A DNA stretch of 64,000 nt, from contig CAIIXF020000009.1 in NCBI GenBank assembly GCA_903813345.2, forward strand, positions 21,787,759 to 21,851,758, given 5' to 3'. Numbering within the stretch: the first letter of the stretch is position 1; each line of letters begins with the position of its first letter. Of this stretch, positions 1 through 13,600 are shown in pieces. The notes beneath the pieces were generated by a model. It saw only the letters and a program-made list of their open reading frames with translations. It ran no database searches and was not told where the DNA came from. Source of the stretch: Owenia fusiformis (Eukaryota > Annelida > Polychaeta > Sabellida > Oweniidae). The translations under genes were made by a program, and so were the position numbers.

Positions 1-2612
1 GGGTTGAGGGTCAGCTTTGAAAGATACCGGATTCACCAATGCATGAATTGAAAACTGTGTTATCTGTATAATCTTTGCAAATTGGCACAACTTCCCAGTT
101 CTATTTGTTTTATTTATCAAGGTATGAGCTGGTGAAACATTTAGTGCAAATCGTGAATCTGTAAATATAGCTAATTTCCCAGGTTCAGGTACTTAGAAGC
201 ATTCAAAAATACCAATGTCAAGATAATATTGTACCACAAGGAATGAAGATGTCCTTGGTATCGGATTGTGACATTTGTACTTGAAATATGGGGGGGGGGG
301 GTATTTGACATTATTTCTTTTCACGTTGGATTATAACTAGGGATAGTTGGGGTTTGTTTTCCCACCTGACTGGTGTACTCTTTGATGTTTTCTTTTTCTT
401 GCTGTGTTCTGTAACTATTTTTGGTGTTTTCCCTTTGGCACTTGCACATATACAAGTATACAGGGTGGGCCAATAAAAATTGGAACATTTTTCTGTTTAT
501 TCAATTGTCTTTATTTTTGAAGTTCAATCCATGAAAATTCAGACTATGGTAAATGATTATATGTGAAAATGTTAAAGATAAAAATATGTATGATTATTTT
601 TGGCTTGTCATGGTCATGGTATTCTTTGTGTGTGTCATGAAAAATTTCCAAATCTTCTCTGCTTGACACATCACTGCTGCTTTCATACCATACAATATGC
701 ACCCTTCAGATGGTCTCAACACTATTTCCATCAATTAAAACATATGTAAGTTATCTCTAGGGGAAGCAAGACATGTCTCCCTTGGATAATATAGCACAAA
801 AAATTGGCACAATATGTCTCAAAACCTGTGATTTAAGCCATGTATGACTGTCAAATACAGCTAAGACTGATTGTTTAGGTGGGCGGAGGACATGTGTTGA
901 CTGTTGATGCATATGCCATCATGCCTGGCCCCTCTTATGTGTGACTAATAATTGCCAAATCAGGTCAAGATCTTATGTAGAGAACCAGGAAGATAACTGT
1001 AAATAAGACAATGATCACTATTGCACTGGTTGTTTTTATGGATATGCCCCATTAACAAGTTCTCAAGGGATTATCTAATGGTTGAACTCAAGCACATAAA
1101 GCAATGCATAAGTAAACAAAACAATTGATTAAGGTACTTAAAGATATGATGATCTCAAATGAAAAGCAATAAAAAAAACTATACCATATGATCTAAGGAC
1201 ATAAGTTTATATATATGAAATTACAAGATATCCAGCATCAATGCTTTAAAAATATGTTTGTATTGAGCTAAGGGCCTAGACCACACCCTCACACCAGCAT
1301 ACTAAGCTCTTCCATTGAAGCCTTCAAAAAATATCATCAGGTTTTCTCAAATCAAACATGCTCTAGATTTTTCCTTTTAATTCCAAATATTGAAAAAAGG
1401 TCTAGATTTTTTCCAAATTTGTAAAATGGGCCTAAATAAATCTATCTCAATCTTTAATCTGAGATGACGTCATGAATGCCAACTAGTTATGCTGCACCCA
1501 TATACCTACAGATAAAACGTTCACAATATGTCAGTTTGTATATACAGAAAAAAAAACTTATTATTAATCTTAAGTACATTAATTTGTACCAAGGTATAAT
1601 TTCCGGTAAACTGTATGAACTCATTTTGTTGTAAATTTGATTTTAGATTTCCAATGTCTGCAATAATGAGCCAGTTCATTATCAGTTGGCCCAGTTATGT
1701 GTGGTTCAAACATCTTTAAAATCTCACCACCTGGCAGGATTGAGTAATAGACATACTTGCCAATGCGGAAGAATCAGACCCTTGTAGAAGCTACTTTTAT
1801 GGTAGCGGAACATACATGCAGATATGTGCCTTATGTGTTAAAACATACTTGGAATGCTCCTGGGACTGGCCAGGTACATAATATTGGTAGGTGTTCATAT
1901 TAAGGGGTGTTCACATAGGGAGGGGTTCACATTGAGCGGGTGAGAGAATAATTTCTTATTATCCTATACCTTTAATATATTTGTACTGCACAATTATTTT
2001 TCAAAAGGGAATTTCAGAGAAATGCTATTTTTTAGAGATGATTAACTTTTTATCTTGACCAGTGCAAGTTAATTAGGTAAACCGCAAATCAAAATACTTG
2101 ATAACAATGTTGCACTTTTTTTGTAAATAGAGTAAATTTGAGTGCAATTCTGATTCACAGATCATCATATATTTTATTCCTGAAGCCCTCATGTTGTCAA
2201 AGGGTATGAAGGAAGAATAGGCCCATAGGGTTGCCAGAATCAGAAACATGGCAAGGCAAAATCAATAGATGAGACAATTTTAGGTTGAAAAGTTCAAGAA
2301 AACACGTTATTTTGACAATCTCCTGAAAAATACTTTTTTTCAATTTTCAGTTTTAACCATTGGTAATTAACCAATTGACTTCAATGATTTTGTTAACAAA
2401 CTTAATATTTAAATAATGTAACCTTTTGTAATGGTTTCGAACCAAATACATACATGTAATGTACATATTTCTGTTGTTACTTTTACATGTTATTCTATAG
2501 GATAAGACTGGTACCTGTTGCTCAAAGTTAATTGTTTCAGAATGCAAGACAATATGATGTCATCCAAAAATGCTTGACTGGAACACTGCTTTAAAAAGGC
2601 ATTGAAATGCAA
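1..2612. other. intergenic, no gene recognised
   Basis: No exon with coding character was found on either strand. Contents seen: a G run near 291-300; at about 468 a transposon-end-like sequence (ACAGGGTGGGCCAA) that matches the terminal repeat of the element at 8907-9470 but has no inverted partner nearby; and a perfect CRE palindrome TGACGTCA at 1465-1472. The rest is AT-rich unique sequence. Confidence 0.5.
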
Positions 2613-2720
2613 AATGTCACCACCTGCCATTTGTTCCAGATGCTGACCACCGAACATCAACTGCCAAACACAAAAAAGTTGGAGACTATAACAGTATGTC
2701 ACTACTTTTGCTGGTGACAT
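2613..2720. mobile_element. short MITE, ATGTCACCACC family, copy 1
   Basis: This copy starts with ATGTCACCACCTGCC and ends with an inverted version (CTGGTGACAT). The same family recurs at about 14454, 19842, 32099 (5' piece only) and 37634. In the better copies the 3' end is itself a hairpin, GTCACCA(n)TGGTGGTGAC. The size (about 110-120 bp) and inverted ends suggest a non-autonomous DNA element; a SINE is not excluded. Confidence 0.5.
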
Positions 2721-4443
2721 GAGAATTAATGATCATGTTCCATTAGAAAAATGATTGGCCCATTTTGGTATACCATGGCAATTTCTAAAAGAGACATAAT
2801 GTGAAGGATATTAGAACTATCATTCTCAAAAGTGACCCTTCAAATTCCATTCAAAATGTTTATACTGGGAAAATTAATTCCTTTCTGATAACAAATAAAT
2901 AAACACTTAAGACAGATAAAATAATAAACAATCTAACCCATTCTCTTCAAGTCCAAACTACATGTGGATTTTACTAATAACAATGTTAAACCATCTAGCT
3001 ATTCCCATCTTGATCTAAAAAAATTTTGGGCCCCTAAAACCGAAAAGTGGGCCCAAATTTTGAAAATTTAAGGCCCATTTTCTTCAAAATTTGGCCTAAA
3101 ATTTAAAAAGTAAGGCCTTAGAAGGCCAAATAATGACAAAAGGCCCACTTATTGGGGCCTTAAGGCCTTAATGGCCAAAAAAATTTTTGGGCCCAACTTT
3201 TTTTTTTCTGGGCCAACCTTAGGGGGGGGGGGGGGGGCGGGCCCCATGGGCCCCCCCGGATCCGCCATAGCATAATATCAACATTTCTTGGCCACATTTT
3301 AAGGATGGTTGGTGAAATGCATGATATGGTACTCCTGACTATATTTGGGCTAGAGATATTGCAAAATAAAAAATAAGCTTTACTTATTGAACAACCTTAG
3401 TTAAAGAAGGATTTTCCTTTCTCTAAATTAGTCTCAAAGCCCTAAAATTTTAAATAATTACATTATTCACACGTGGCACTGTTAGACATTGATTGAGTAC
3501 GTGGAATTTTCTCGGACAAAGCCCAAATGATGTCATTGCACACGTAAATTCTAATCAATATCCAGTTATAACAGACAGCTATTAAACTGGTATACAATAA
3601 ACCACAATACGCTAAATCCCTATGAAATAATCAGTTTCACTTAGAAAATCCTCATACAAGAGTGTTGATACAATGTACAGTGTATGTTATGGGGCAAGAT
3701 AAGGGGGAGGGGGGCGGTATAAGAGGGCACAACTCATATTTCACAGAAATGTATGAAATTCCCACTCTTGCAGTTTATAAAATGTCAAATTGAATTATGT
3801 GGTTAACTTCTTGGAAGGTTCAATGCAAGTAGTGACGTTATTTCCAATTACAGCAGAACTTCAGTGATTGAGCAAGACCTCCATAGCATAGAATTGCTTT
3901 TATTGTTCTATCAATGGCATAAATGGACACAAATTATTTCCTGCCTTTTGTCTTTTATGAATTATTAACTATAGTTTATAGATTCATTAAAGCTACATCA
4001 TATGATTTCTAGCAAATTTACATCATATCTATTTGCATCAATGTGATGTAAGAATTATTTAATTTCTGATGCAAGACAAGTCACACTCCTTTATGATATA
4101 AAAAATGGAACAATGATTGAAAAAAGAATAGGCTAAGTAAGCCCATGAGATTACTTTTATCAATGGAAAAATCACAAGTTGTTTCCTGGCTATTGTTACC
4201 AATTGTGAATTAAAGTGCCTAAAAATTCTGCACCATTATATGCAATGTCAAATGTGACGCCATATCCAAGTAATATAATAAGGTATGATGTCATAGATAA
4301 TGTGCAAGAAATCCCCCTAAGGTTCAGCGATGGCTTAATGTTTCCAGTATTGTCTCCATTTCATAGTGATGCAATTACACATTGCCATAGGTAAAGCAGA
4401 AAATTTGTCATGTTTGTAAATCTAAGGAATTGTAAACAGCTTA
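2721..4443. other. intergenic with low-complexity patch
   Basis: No gene seen. Bases 3018-3260 are a low-complexity stretch of repeated GGCC/AAATTTT motifs ending in a run of 16-17 G and a GGGCCCCATGGGCCC palindrome. Another G-rich patch lies near 3700-3715. Confidence 0.5.
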
Positions 4444-5069
4444 TGGCCTAGTCACAAAGCCCGGCCGATGTCCGGCATCGGTAGAGCTCGGTGGATTTTT
4501 TTGGTGCCACCGAGCTCTCCTCATCGGAAGAAGAGCTCAGTGACGTGAACGGACTCAGTCCGGACATCTTCAGGCGACCGACCGAACACCGGCCGGTGAC
4601 CGTACGGAGTCTGTCTCAAAATGGTAGTTTTTTTCTGCTGATGTGGCAGCAACTACCGGCCGGAGGTCGGCCGGACATCGGAAGGAAAACGGCCGGTACC
4701 CGAGCAGGTAACAGGACACCGTGCGATCGCCGGCCGGGTTGTTAACGGGCTTTGAACAGTGACCGGCTGATGCTCTGTCCCACATCGGCCGGAGCTCGGT
4801 CGGAGCTCGGCCGCTATCCGTTAAAAAACCTCGTCCTCTGGCCAACGTGTTTTCCGATGTGGTTACGATGGGGCTGCGATGACATGATGAGGGAGCTCGG
4901 TGAGAGCCCGGTGAAATTTAACTCCGAAGTTAAAATTTCACCGAGCTACCACAGATGCGGTTTTAAGCAACAAACGCCACGGATGTCCGGCCGGTGTTCG
5001 GCCGAGTTCAGTGAAAATTGCATCGCTGGCTCATCGTAACCTCATCAGCCGGGCTATGTGACTAGGCCA
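4444..5069. mobile_element. GC-rich MITE with TTA target duplication (Harbinger-like)
   Basis: The ends are inverted repeats: TGGCCTAGTCACAAAGCCCG on the left and its near complement CGGGCTATGTGACTAGGCCA on the right. Both ends are flanked by TTA (4441-4443 and 5070-5072), the 3-bp target-site duplication typical of PIF/Harbinger elements. The 626-bp interior is far more GC-rich than its surroundings, rich in GGCCGG and GAGCTCGG motifs, and largely open on both strands by composition; no transposase is encoded, so it is non-autonomous. Family assignment rests on the TSD and TIR only. Confidence 0.7.
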
Positions 5070-5072
5070 TTA

Positions 5073-6723
5073 ACATTGACCTGTCTTGTGACCTTCACAT
5101 GTCCTTTGAACTTGACCTGCCATGCGACCTTGACCAAGAACATCCACATCATTTTAAGACATTTTGATGAAGGAGATTCAATATCATGATTTAAGATGAT
5201 TGTCTATGAACCAAAAGTCCTTTAACTTAATTATCACCTTCTTGACCTTGACCTTCTTGACCAAATATGAATTTGAATAAAAGTCATAAATTTCTGTTGA
5301 TTTTGTTAAGGTGTCTTTGATCTTTAAATATTATATTGATTAATTGATGAGTAATTAATGTTAATAATGGCCTTTAATACGAATTTTTTATTTGAGCTTT
5401 CAATAAATGGTGGTTCTAACCTGTGGCAGTGTTCTCAAAAATATTATATCAATGAACCAAGAAAGCAACGAATTTGCATCTATCATACAATTTGTGTTTC
5501 CATACAATTGCCTCTTGTGCAGTTAAATTTTGACGCATGTTTCAAATATACTCATTTTTCATTTAATATCCGAATTAAGAAGAAGTACCCAAGATGACAT
5601 TAAGATCTCCCTTCTACAACAAAACTGTGTTGCAATCAGGTCTTGGTGGCTCTAGAAATGACAGCCAAGATAAAGTGATATGAACTAACTTATCTTCAAG
5701 TTTACCACTATATATACCAATAGGACTTCCTCAAACAAGAATGAGTCTCAAAAGATAATATCTTGACCTATATATCATAAAAAGGTTAAAACATGAATAT
5801 TTTGTGTAAAAGTGATAACGGTTGTCATCTCTACCACTGAAGTACCGAATCCATACAGGTAACAACAAACCACATGGGATGAACCCAAATTGTACTTGAA
5901 TTGAGAAACATTGAACATATGGTAAGTGTGCATACAGAAATAAGCACAGACTGACAAGACATAACATGCTTAGTATAGCAGTAGCAGCTAATAAGTTCAA
6001 ATGATGACGCATACAGAGAGAGCATAAATAGAGAAACATCCCTAGCATCTAATAGTATCATCATAAACAATCATCAAGTTACATAGCTAACATACACAGG
6101 ATTATCAACGAAGATAAATCAAAACATAATTAATTAACACGAATAAATAAAGTTTGAAGTATATTTTTTGACACATTTAGATAACAGAGAGGCTGATAGT
6201 AAAATAATATTAAGCACAGTCGGGTTTCAAAGTTTTAAACCTAAAATAAGAGACTTTTTAATGATTTTGTAACTTCTGGTAATTTCGAGGAAACCAATGA
6301 GGGGAAGACAAACCCATTGTGGTTCAAATTGCTGAAATATTTGTCCTCTGCAGATTAAAAATAGACGTCATATCATAAATTTGAGAAGAGGAAACTTGCG
6401 GGGTGAAACTTGCTGCCGGTAAGTAGATGATCTTTAAAATGTGTTTCACAAGTTTTAATGAAAATAATCTTACTATTATGTAAATATTATTTTTCTGCTT
6501 CAATATCTTGATTCTGTTATTCTATTGAAATATTTAGCAAGATTTGATTTTACTTCAAAGTGTTATATTTATGCTATGTACGGTACATGTACTTGAGTAT
6601 GTTTTGAAGTACATGTATTTTAAAAATAACCATCCTATGCACAAAGCTAAATTTCAAGGTTAAAAGTCCATTATATTTCAGTAACAATGACTTGACTCTA
6701 GGCTGACATGAATATCTTTAACA
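5073..6723. other. intergenic; TGACCT-rich stretch then unique AT-rich DNA
   Basis: Bases 5076-5260 contain a loose array of TGACCT / TTGACC hexamers, seen as repeats in many invertebrate genomes and also equal to nuclear-receptor half sites. The remainder shows no exon or repeat I can support. Confidence 0.4.
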
Positions 6724-8034
6724 ACCAGAACAACGGCAACGCCAAAGTGTAGCGAATCCCATCGAACAGAAATGGCTGGCATTTTTACAAATGAATAGCA
6801 AATATCATAAAACAACACACATAAGAAAGGCCACCATTTTCAAAATGGTTGCTCACTAGCCAAGTTGTCATCAGAAGAAATAATATGCTTTTCAGTAGCC
6901 ACCTCTAAAATTTTTGAAAAATCGCACACGTACTTGTAAAATAACACACATAAAAATGGTGGCCATTTTTCAAAATGGCCGACTACTCCCCAAAGTTTTA
7001 TTAGAAAATGTGCCATTCTTAAAGTATTCACATATCAAATATGAACAAAATCGCTCCACTACTTTTTGAGTTATAGTAAAAAACGTTAAAATGGCGGCCA
7101 TTTTTCAAAATGGCCACCTTCTACCAAAAGTGTCATTAGAAATAGACAGTGTGCCATGCTTATAGTATTCACATACCAAATATGAACAAAATTGCTCCAC
7201 TACTTTTCGATAATAATAGTAAAATACGTTAAAATGGCGGTCATTTTTCAAAAATTTTTTCAAAATGGCCGCCTTCTACCAAAAGTGTCATAGGACAGTG
7301 TGCCATGCTTATAGTATTCACATACCAAATATGAACAAAATCGCTCCACTACTTTTCGAGTTATAGTAAAACATGTAAAAATGGCCGCCTTCTACCAAAA
7401 GTGTCATAGGGCAGTGTGCCGTGCTTATAGTATTCACATACCAAATATGAAAAAACTGCTCTACTACTTTTCGAGTTATAGTAAAATACGTTAAAATGGC
7501 GGCCATTTTTCAAAATGGCCGCCTTCTACCAAAAGTGTCTTAAGACAGTGTACAATGCTTATAGTATTCACATACCAAATATGAACAAAATCGCTCTACT
7601 ATTTTTTGAGATATAGCAAAAATCGTAAAATGACGAGTAAAGGCCACCATTTTTCAGGATGACTGCCATGTGCTTCTTTAATATCTACATTTGTAGCATT
7701 ATTAATGTCCTTTATAATTTTTTTACATTTAAAACATATTGTTATAACAGTTTTACATATTGCACCTAAATTACTGTAAAATCGGCACTAAAATGGCCGC
7801 CATTTTGAAATGAGCGGCCATTTTGAAAATCGGCTTTCGAGCAGAACTTCTACCCCCATAAGGTATATGTGTACAAAATATGAACAAAATCGGGCCAACG
7901 GTATTTGAGTTATTGCCCGGACGGACGGACGTACGTACGGACAGACGTACGGACAGACGTACGTACGGACGGACGTACGTACGGACGGACGGAGGCGTTC
8001 CCTATATCCCTCCGAACTTTGTTCGATGGGATAA
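6724..8034 (+). mobile_element. Helentron-like non-autonomous element (HINE type), copy A
   Basis: The element begins with AACAACGGCAACGCCAAAG followed by ATCCCATCGAACA. It ends with a subterminal inverted copy (TGTTCGATGGGAT), preceded by a short hairpin (CGAACTTTGTTCG) and an (ACGG)n microsatellite at about 7918-7994. Between these lie tandem units of roughly 110-130 bp containing the palindrome AAAATGGCGGCCATTTT and the phrase GTGCCATGCTTATAGTATTC. Subterminal inverted repeats, a tandem-repeat core, a tetranucleotide microsatellite and a 3' hairpin are the described hallmarks of Helentron-associated elements (oyster pearl, DINE-type). No protein is encoded. Related copies: 32819, 34689 and 36880. 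Confidence 0.65.
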
Positions 8035-8906
8035 AAACCTTAATCTTTACACATTCTGGTTTCACTTAACATCACTTAAACATTTGAGAAAACAGAAGTT
8101 AAGTATTTTTGTCTGTGGGGTGATTGGCAGTTAAGAATTCAATATCAAATCTGGCATTCCATGCAAAAAAAACTTGATTAGGTCATAATATTTCTTCTAC
8201 CCAATGTTTTAAGTCAAATGAACATTCATTGTGTAAATGAAGTTCAGATATTAAATGTCTCATATAACTTGAACTGTGCATTCCCATACATTCACAGATA
8301 AATAATTACATTCCTTGAGAAACTGGAGATTTATTTAAACATTGCCCCCCTGCCTACTAGTGAATCTGGTAGGGGTACTCATTACTCAACTAAAGTAGGC
8401 CCAAAAACAAATTTAAATTTGATTTGGAACCTCCTGGAAAAATGTGAATTTTTTGAAAAAAATGTGTTGAAAATTTCAAAATTTGAATTTTTTTAAAATG
8501 GGTTGAATGGTGGATTGAATTTTTTTCAAAAAGAGCCCATAGTTATACCCCCCAGCCCTTGTCAATTTCCAACTCCATCCCTGATACCACTTCACATATA
8601 CCATTAATTCTGTATCAGCACCACCAGGAATTGTTTTCACTGGTTCAATTTCAATTCTGACATTCAGTAGTTGTCAACCAGTGAGATGCAAAACTAAGTG
8701 GCTCTACTCTTTTTATAATGGATTTCCAGACACATCTTATAAACACTTTAACAAATGGAAATAAAGAAACATAAACTAAACTAGTCCTGTAACTTTTTCT
8801 GTTGAGATGGAGACAAAAACAATTAATTTTTGAACCTGCAAATATGATGTAACAGGAAACAATACAAGTACATTAATATGTATGTATAATAATTAATAAA
8901 AATATA
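8035..8906. other. intergenic, nothing recognised
   Basis: AT-rich sequence with a T/A-rich run at about 8400-8540. No exon, RNA gene or bounded repeat is supported. Confidence 0.4.
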
Positions 8907-9470
8907 CACGGTGGGCCAAAAAAACCATACCCAAGTTTAAGGATGAATATCATATGATATAACGTAAAACCATGCCATGTTTTATATATCAGTTGGATGC
9001 TAAAATTGACACAAGGGGTGTCATGAACAATCAAAATATTATTCACTGCGAATTTCCAAAATGTGGAAAATGGAAGGAAATTTGAACTTAGGCACCTTCA
9101 AAATGGGTACATTTAAACACGTTTAGTGCAAAATTCACCAATAATACTTATATAATAATATATCTAATAATTAATCATCAATTGTGTATTACTTTTGAAT
9201 AAATTTATGATGATTCAGTCAAGCATATTGAGTGCAGCTGAGATTGCAGTATGGAGGGAATTTGGGTTGATTTTCGGTCGCTCATGGCACCCCTGTTGTA
9301 AATTTTAGCCTCTAACTCCACAAGAAAACAAAGATTTTTTGAGTGGATGGTGTCATATTGTTAGGAAATGATTTACCTTTAAAATGCTATGTAATACATG
9401 GCATGATGTTACATATATCATCTGAATCATTCATCTTTAAGCTTGGGTATGGTTATTTTGGCCCACCCTG
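8907..9470. mobile_element. Tc1/mariner-like MITE, about 45-bp TIRs, TA target
   Basis: The left end CACGGTGGGCCAAAAAAACC continues into ATACCCAAGTTTAAGGATGAAT. The right end, read on the complement, is CAGGGTGGGCCAAAATAACC followed by ATACCCAAGCTTAAAGATGAAT. Both are bordered by TA (8905-8906, 9471-9472). The 564-bp interior has no open frame for a transposase, so this is a non-autonomous deletion derivative. The superfamily call rests on the TA duplication and TIR style. Confidence 0.75.
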
Positions 9471-9472
9471 TA

Positions 9473-10671
9473 TATCTTTAATACTAAGATTCTAATCTTG
9501 AAACATTTTACAAATGAAAACCACATTTTATTTGAATAATTCTTTTCTGGAATTACCACATTTCATATTTACTCCTAAACAAAGACACTTAAGTAAATGA
9601 CACTCAGTAAATATTTTGCATGTCAAAGCGTTTTATATTTATACACGCAGGTAGAGTTTTATCAGAGACACCAGGAAGTAATTCAAGCAAATTACTGTCA
9701 TCGCATTCACGAGATTCCAATTAATGTCATAAAAGAGACATTACTTTTATTCTTCAAAGAACTCAGGGATTTTACAGGATAGGTTGACAAAATTTTGCAA
9801 AATACTAAGAAAAACAACAGTATATTTTAGTATTACTACATATAAGATAAAAATAGAAATACAAAATTATGAAATATACCTCTATCGTATTAACAGTGTA
9901 TTCCAGAATTTATTTTAAAAGACACTGATTAATTATTTTTCAGTCACCAGAGTGCGGAATTACATGCTAATTAGGGCAGTGCCGATTCAGTTCTCAAAAC
10001 CGCAAAATTCGCCAGAAGAAGGTTTCTGACTTCCTGCCTAGAGGTGCCGATACAAGTACATTGTACATTAAGCAACCACTATACACAAACGTCCACATTG
10101 ATTAATGATGTAAACTTAACACCCCTAACACTGGAATCTGACCTTACTAGTCTTACTGGTCTATATTTGGAAACTAGACAGGCGCTTGTTTTGCTGTTAT
10201 GCAAAAAGTACCAACCTGTCAGTGGGAATAAACACAACTTACTGGTAAGGATTGTAGATTCAATTAAAGAAAATACAATTGTGTGCACCTAGCATTTATA
10301 AAAAGAGCGTTGAGAGGATAAGTGTTTCATTCTGATAAACACAGTATATTAGGACTTTATGCTGTTACACAGAGAAACTAGTAGCAATTAGCCTGAGATA
10401 CAAGATACCAATAATTAAACAGAATTATCTCCAGCATAAAATTGGAAGAATTTGTGCTATCGTATCATCTCTAGACGGAGTTATCTAGTCAAGACTATAG
10501 GATCATATCTCACCTCAGATATCACCAAAATTAACAGAATGAAAACAAGATGCAGTAAACTGACCGACTTTAACACGTAACAGACTGTGAGTTTGAAAAG
10601 TGAGTTAACTCACCAGTTCAACGCTGATACAATCAACCAGATCAGAAAAATTTTGAGGCAACATTTCCACG
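9473..10671. other. upstream region of the DOK-type gene
   Basis: No gene seen. The stretch probably contains the promoter and 5' UTR of the gene starting at 10672, but I find no TATA box, initiator or CpG cluster convincing enough to place a start site. Confidence 0.3.
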
Positions 10672-13600
10672 ATGAAGATGTCGACCTCGAGTTCAGAGAG
10701 AGAGTGTGACATAGTGAAGAAAGGACACATGTCTATAAAGAGACCACCATTCCAGGTTAAACTTGGAATTAAGTATGTGAAGGTGAGTTTGGATAAAAAA
10801 TTATTACTATAGGTTAACAATGAATTAATTAATTAACTTCAATTACAGATTGTACATGGGCCAGTTGGTGTTGAGGTACAGTCTTTTATAGTATAATCAG
10901 TGCATTTAAAGTTGAAAAATGTCAGTGGTTGCAGCCAAGCTTTTTTTTATTTGAATTAGAATAAAAAATACCAGGCATTACTGCCAATTATTTAGAAATG
11001 TCAGAAAACTCAGATTGCTTATTTGGAAAGCAGAAAACCGAATTAAAAAAAGAAGGACCAAATGACACCTGTGTGATTGCACCATGTTTGTGTACTATTG
11101 GTTTTGGCAGAACATTGTTTAAAACAAAGGCATAAATAAAAGAATACACGGTTGAGCTCATACCAGGAAACATGTTTTCTGAGGCAAATTGCCACATTTT
11201 GTATTTTTCAACTTTAATTTTAACTCAGTTGAGCAAGTCCAATATAAATAAATAATTGTAATTTAATGTGAAAAACAGTCTTGAAAAAGCAGAATGGGCC
11301 AGATAATTCCCATTTGATATTTTGTGACATAATTTAGTTTTTAGTTATTTATAAACAGTTTTTGTTTCAAGTAAATACCCGAACCCCACCCTCCCTGAAA
11401 TACCGCAGAGAAAAGTACTTGAAAATTGTTCCACTTCCGAGGGTGTTCCATTAACAGAGGTGTTCCACATTACATGTTTTACTGTTAAAACTTGAAGGGG
11501 AGTGGGAGGGGGCTGGGGGTTTTAATCACTGCTTGTGAAGCCTCTGTCATGTCATAGTCAGGTCAGACTTGACTTATAAGCTTTACCATAAATCATGACA
11601 TTAATAGCATTCTTGACCTCAGCTCTTATTTATGTTTCTAGAAAATGATACCTGAATCCATGATATTGGTTCTTCTGTACCAAAAACATCACTTGGTTGT
11701 GTTAACATGCTACAATATTCTCTCAGTTTTCTTCCTTAAGCTAATCTTTTTAGAAGATAAAGATTTCATGGATCATGGTTTTGTTATGCTTTGAGGCCAC
11801 AAACACTTTTTTATCAATCAATTTGAAGGGCCAATATTGATACAGTTATACTATCAAGGGAAATTCCTGTGGAGAAGAATTCAGACTCTCCTATTAATTT
11901 ATAGTACTTGATAAAGGTCCAATACTGTATTCCCCAAAATAGTTTCATTAACCTGCATGTGGGCCTCCCTTCCCTCCCCAGAATTACCTTAAGTATTTTC
12001 ATCTCACAGAAACAAAAATCTAAGGTATAATGAACAACTTTTTTAGAATCTATTTTGTCCCATTGTTTGACTGTCAAATCATTAAGTTTTTCATGTCTCC
12101 AAAGCACATATGTATAGTACCATACTGTGTTGGACAATCTATAGGGTACATTCTATATGTATGTTCTAAGTGTATTAGATGTTATGTGGCATGATATATC
12201 ATAGGAACAAAGACCTGTCAATGTTATTTGTCAAATGTAAGTTTTTTTTATTATTTGTGCTGTTGCTTAAATATTGCTGTACATACAGTACACAATGTCA
12301 TACACAACTGTTACACCAGCTGAAAAGAAAATGTGGTGAAACTACTAAAAAAAATTTTACAGGCGAGTATGTCTTCCCAGTTCAGTATACTGAGTTAACG
12401 GGTCAATTTAACTTTACCATAAATTGCAGCTGACAATTCAAAATACCACCTCATGTTTTGTGAATTCTCTACCTCAGAAATGGGAGCAATTGGAGATGAT
12501 GATATATGTACAGATTTTACCTCCAAACTATATACAAAGGGTGATATCTTTAAAAAGGTTAATTTTTTACACAGCCAGATAACTGATTAAATTCCACTAA
12601 GTTTTTAACAACCAAATCATTTAGGAATCCAATTAGGGTGCCAAGTAGGCAAATAATCATATTTCTATTCACCCACCCAAAACGCCTTAATTTTCATTAC
12701 AACATATCGACGCATGCAGCATTATAAGTTCATATTTCATAATAATTCATAGCATCATAGAAACCATATGACAGAACAAGAGAAGATTAAACAATTTGCA
12801 TCCTTAATATGCAATTACCATGACTCAACTGAAACAGATGATGAATGATGTAATTGGGTCTGCTTACAACTATCAACCTGCCTGCTTATTTACACTTGTA
12901 ACACCAATTTACATAGTTACTAGTTACGTAACACCCAAAGCAAACCTAATTGTAAAAGAGAGGCAGATATACTAGAGTAGATAAAATCCGTACTATTGGA
13001 AATCAAGTATTATCAGCCCAAATACACATATATTTTTTTATAAAACTAAAATGACAAATAAATACAAATCATCTATCAATCTCTTATTTAATGTCAAATC
13101 ACTAGTTTATTTTCAGAAATAATTTCCCGTCATTTAGAGTTTAATGCTCGATAAGCAATAAGGATGTGATTATTCAATAATTTTTATTATTGCCTTGGCT
13201 GACTGTAATCAAAGTTGGCATTGTAATCCTCTAGCATCCTCTACTTTCAAAACATTTTAAGTACTACATGGTTGCCATATGATACATTGGTTGCCATGAC
13301 ATTCTAAAGGTTTCTAACATTCTTAAAGTTTTCAAATTGAGAAATTCTAAGTTCAAAGATATACATCTTATTTCATTACTTCTTCCTTATGATATCAAAT
13401 TCCTTTTTCTCAAACTACAAGACAAATTATTGGTTGTCTTAGTTTGTTCTTCACTATACTCTATTATTAGAAGGATGATATAGGAAGTATCATATCTCTT
13501 AAGTGTCTCATATTGAAGAAAAGACAATTTATTTGCATCTCATATTGAAAATAGGCAATTCATTTGTGTCTCATATTGAAAATAGGCAATTCATTTGTGT

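Noticed and set aside
4491-5039. Several open frames on both strands
   Set aside because: They result from the GC-rich, stop-poor composition of the Harbinger-like MITE; no domain is seen.
7880-8134. Plus-strand frame with RTDRRT repeats
   Set aside because: It is translation of the (ACGG)n microsatellite of a Helentron-like element.
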